Below, one piece after another: positions 26,707 through 26,969 of a stretch of DNA of 26,969 bases (position 1 is the first letter of the stretch; every line of letters begins with the position of its first letter). Below the pieces are notes generated by a model, which was not told the origin of the DNA, did no database searches, and was given only the letters and a program-made list of their open reading frames with translations. The DNA lies in assembly GCA_023454395.1 (NCBI GenBank), contig JAEYFY010000252.1, forward strand, positions 1-26,969, in the 5' to 3' direction. Source of the stretch: Pseudomonadota bacterium. GTDB lineage: Bacteria; Pseudomonadota; Gammaproteobacteria; Enterobacterales; Enterobacteriaceae. The translations under genes and the position numbers were made by a program.

Positions 26707-26969
26707 TTAGAGTGCCGCTGTATAAATACGTTGACTGACTTCTAATGTGATATCTTGATGCTCGCCTAGTGCGGTTTGTCCGTGCTCTTCCAATTTTCGC
26801 ACTAAAGCTGGAATATCTTCTTCAGTGATTTTGAAATCAGTTAGTCGAGTTCTAAGTCCCATTAATTCAAAGAATTTTCGAGTTTCATTAATCGCAGTTT
26901 CAATTTTAAAAGCGTCAGAACCTTGGTTTATACCCCAAACTTTTTGTGCATATTGGATTAACTTCTCAT
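26707..26969 (-). CDS. yqhD: NADPH-dependent aldehyde reductase YqhD, C-terminal part
   Basis: These are the last 87 codons of an iron-containing alcohol dehydrogenase-family gene that continues past the right edge. The visible peptide begins EKLIQYAQKVWGINQGSD, continues through RKFFELMGLRTRLTDF, and ends LGEHQDITLEVSQRIYTAAL. It aligns well with the C terminus of E. coli YqhD (IPALLKKLEEHG, LGENHDITLDVSRRIYEAA). YqhD reduces short-chain and lipid-derived aldehydes. The metal and cofactor residues lie outside the window. It is co-transcribed with dkgA. Confidence 0.92.
   Translation of the reverse strand, partial: EKLIQYAQKVWGINQGSDAFKIETAINETRKFFELMGLRTRLTDFKITEEDIPALVRKLEEHGQTALGEHQDITLEVSQRIYTAAL

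Overview
The window reads as a chromosomal segment of an AT-rich enteric gammaproteobacterium of the Morganellaceae, most likely Proteus. I base this on close protein resemblance to E. coli housekeeping genes in the order ileS-lspA-fkpB-ispH-dapB-carAB, on the strongly AT-biased codon use, and on recall of the family. The species is not proven from sequence alone.

Region 1 (1-7968, + strand) is core housekeeping. It holds the last codons of ileS, then lspA, fkpB and ispH, then dapB, then carA-carB behind a well-preserved carAB control region: a P1-like promoter, a PurR-like box and two ArgR boxes 3 bp apart. carA uses a TTG start.

Region 2 (7969-8774) looks like an empty intergenic gap but holds a compact type I toxin-antitoxin locus. 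It comprises a 49-aa Hok/Gef toxin, an overlapping Mok-like leader ORF coupled to it by ATGA, and a Sok-like antisense RNA with promoter and terminator on the minus strand. A decayed second Sok-like unit lies exactly 315 bp upstream.

Region 3 (8700-18480, + strand) is an iron-siderophore uptake island. It encodes a PchR/YbtA-type AraC regulator, two ABC half-transporters of exporter fold (PchHI/YbtPQ type), a TonB-dependent siderophore receptor, a small membrane protein, a PepSY-TM membrane protein and an FptX/RhtX/YbtX-type permease. The last four genes match the order of the P. aeruginosa fptABCX operon. No siderophore biosynthesis gene is present, so the island looks like a stand-alone importer for a thiazoline-type siderophore, possibly one made by other bacteria. 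Fur boxes precede the regulator and the receptor. A 21-bp-spaced direct repeat, AATCGAAAG-N12-AATCTAAA, precedes both the ABC pair and the receptor operon and is the likely AraC-regulator operator.

Region 4 (18481-26969, - strand) begins with a giant inverse autotransporter of the intimin/invasin family: LysM, 12-stranded barrel, about 13 Big_1-like and 3 Big_2-like Ig domains, and an unrecognised C-terminal cap with the only two cysteines. It is followed by the dkgA-yqhD aldehyde reductase pair, with yqhD cut by the window edge.
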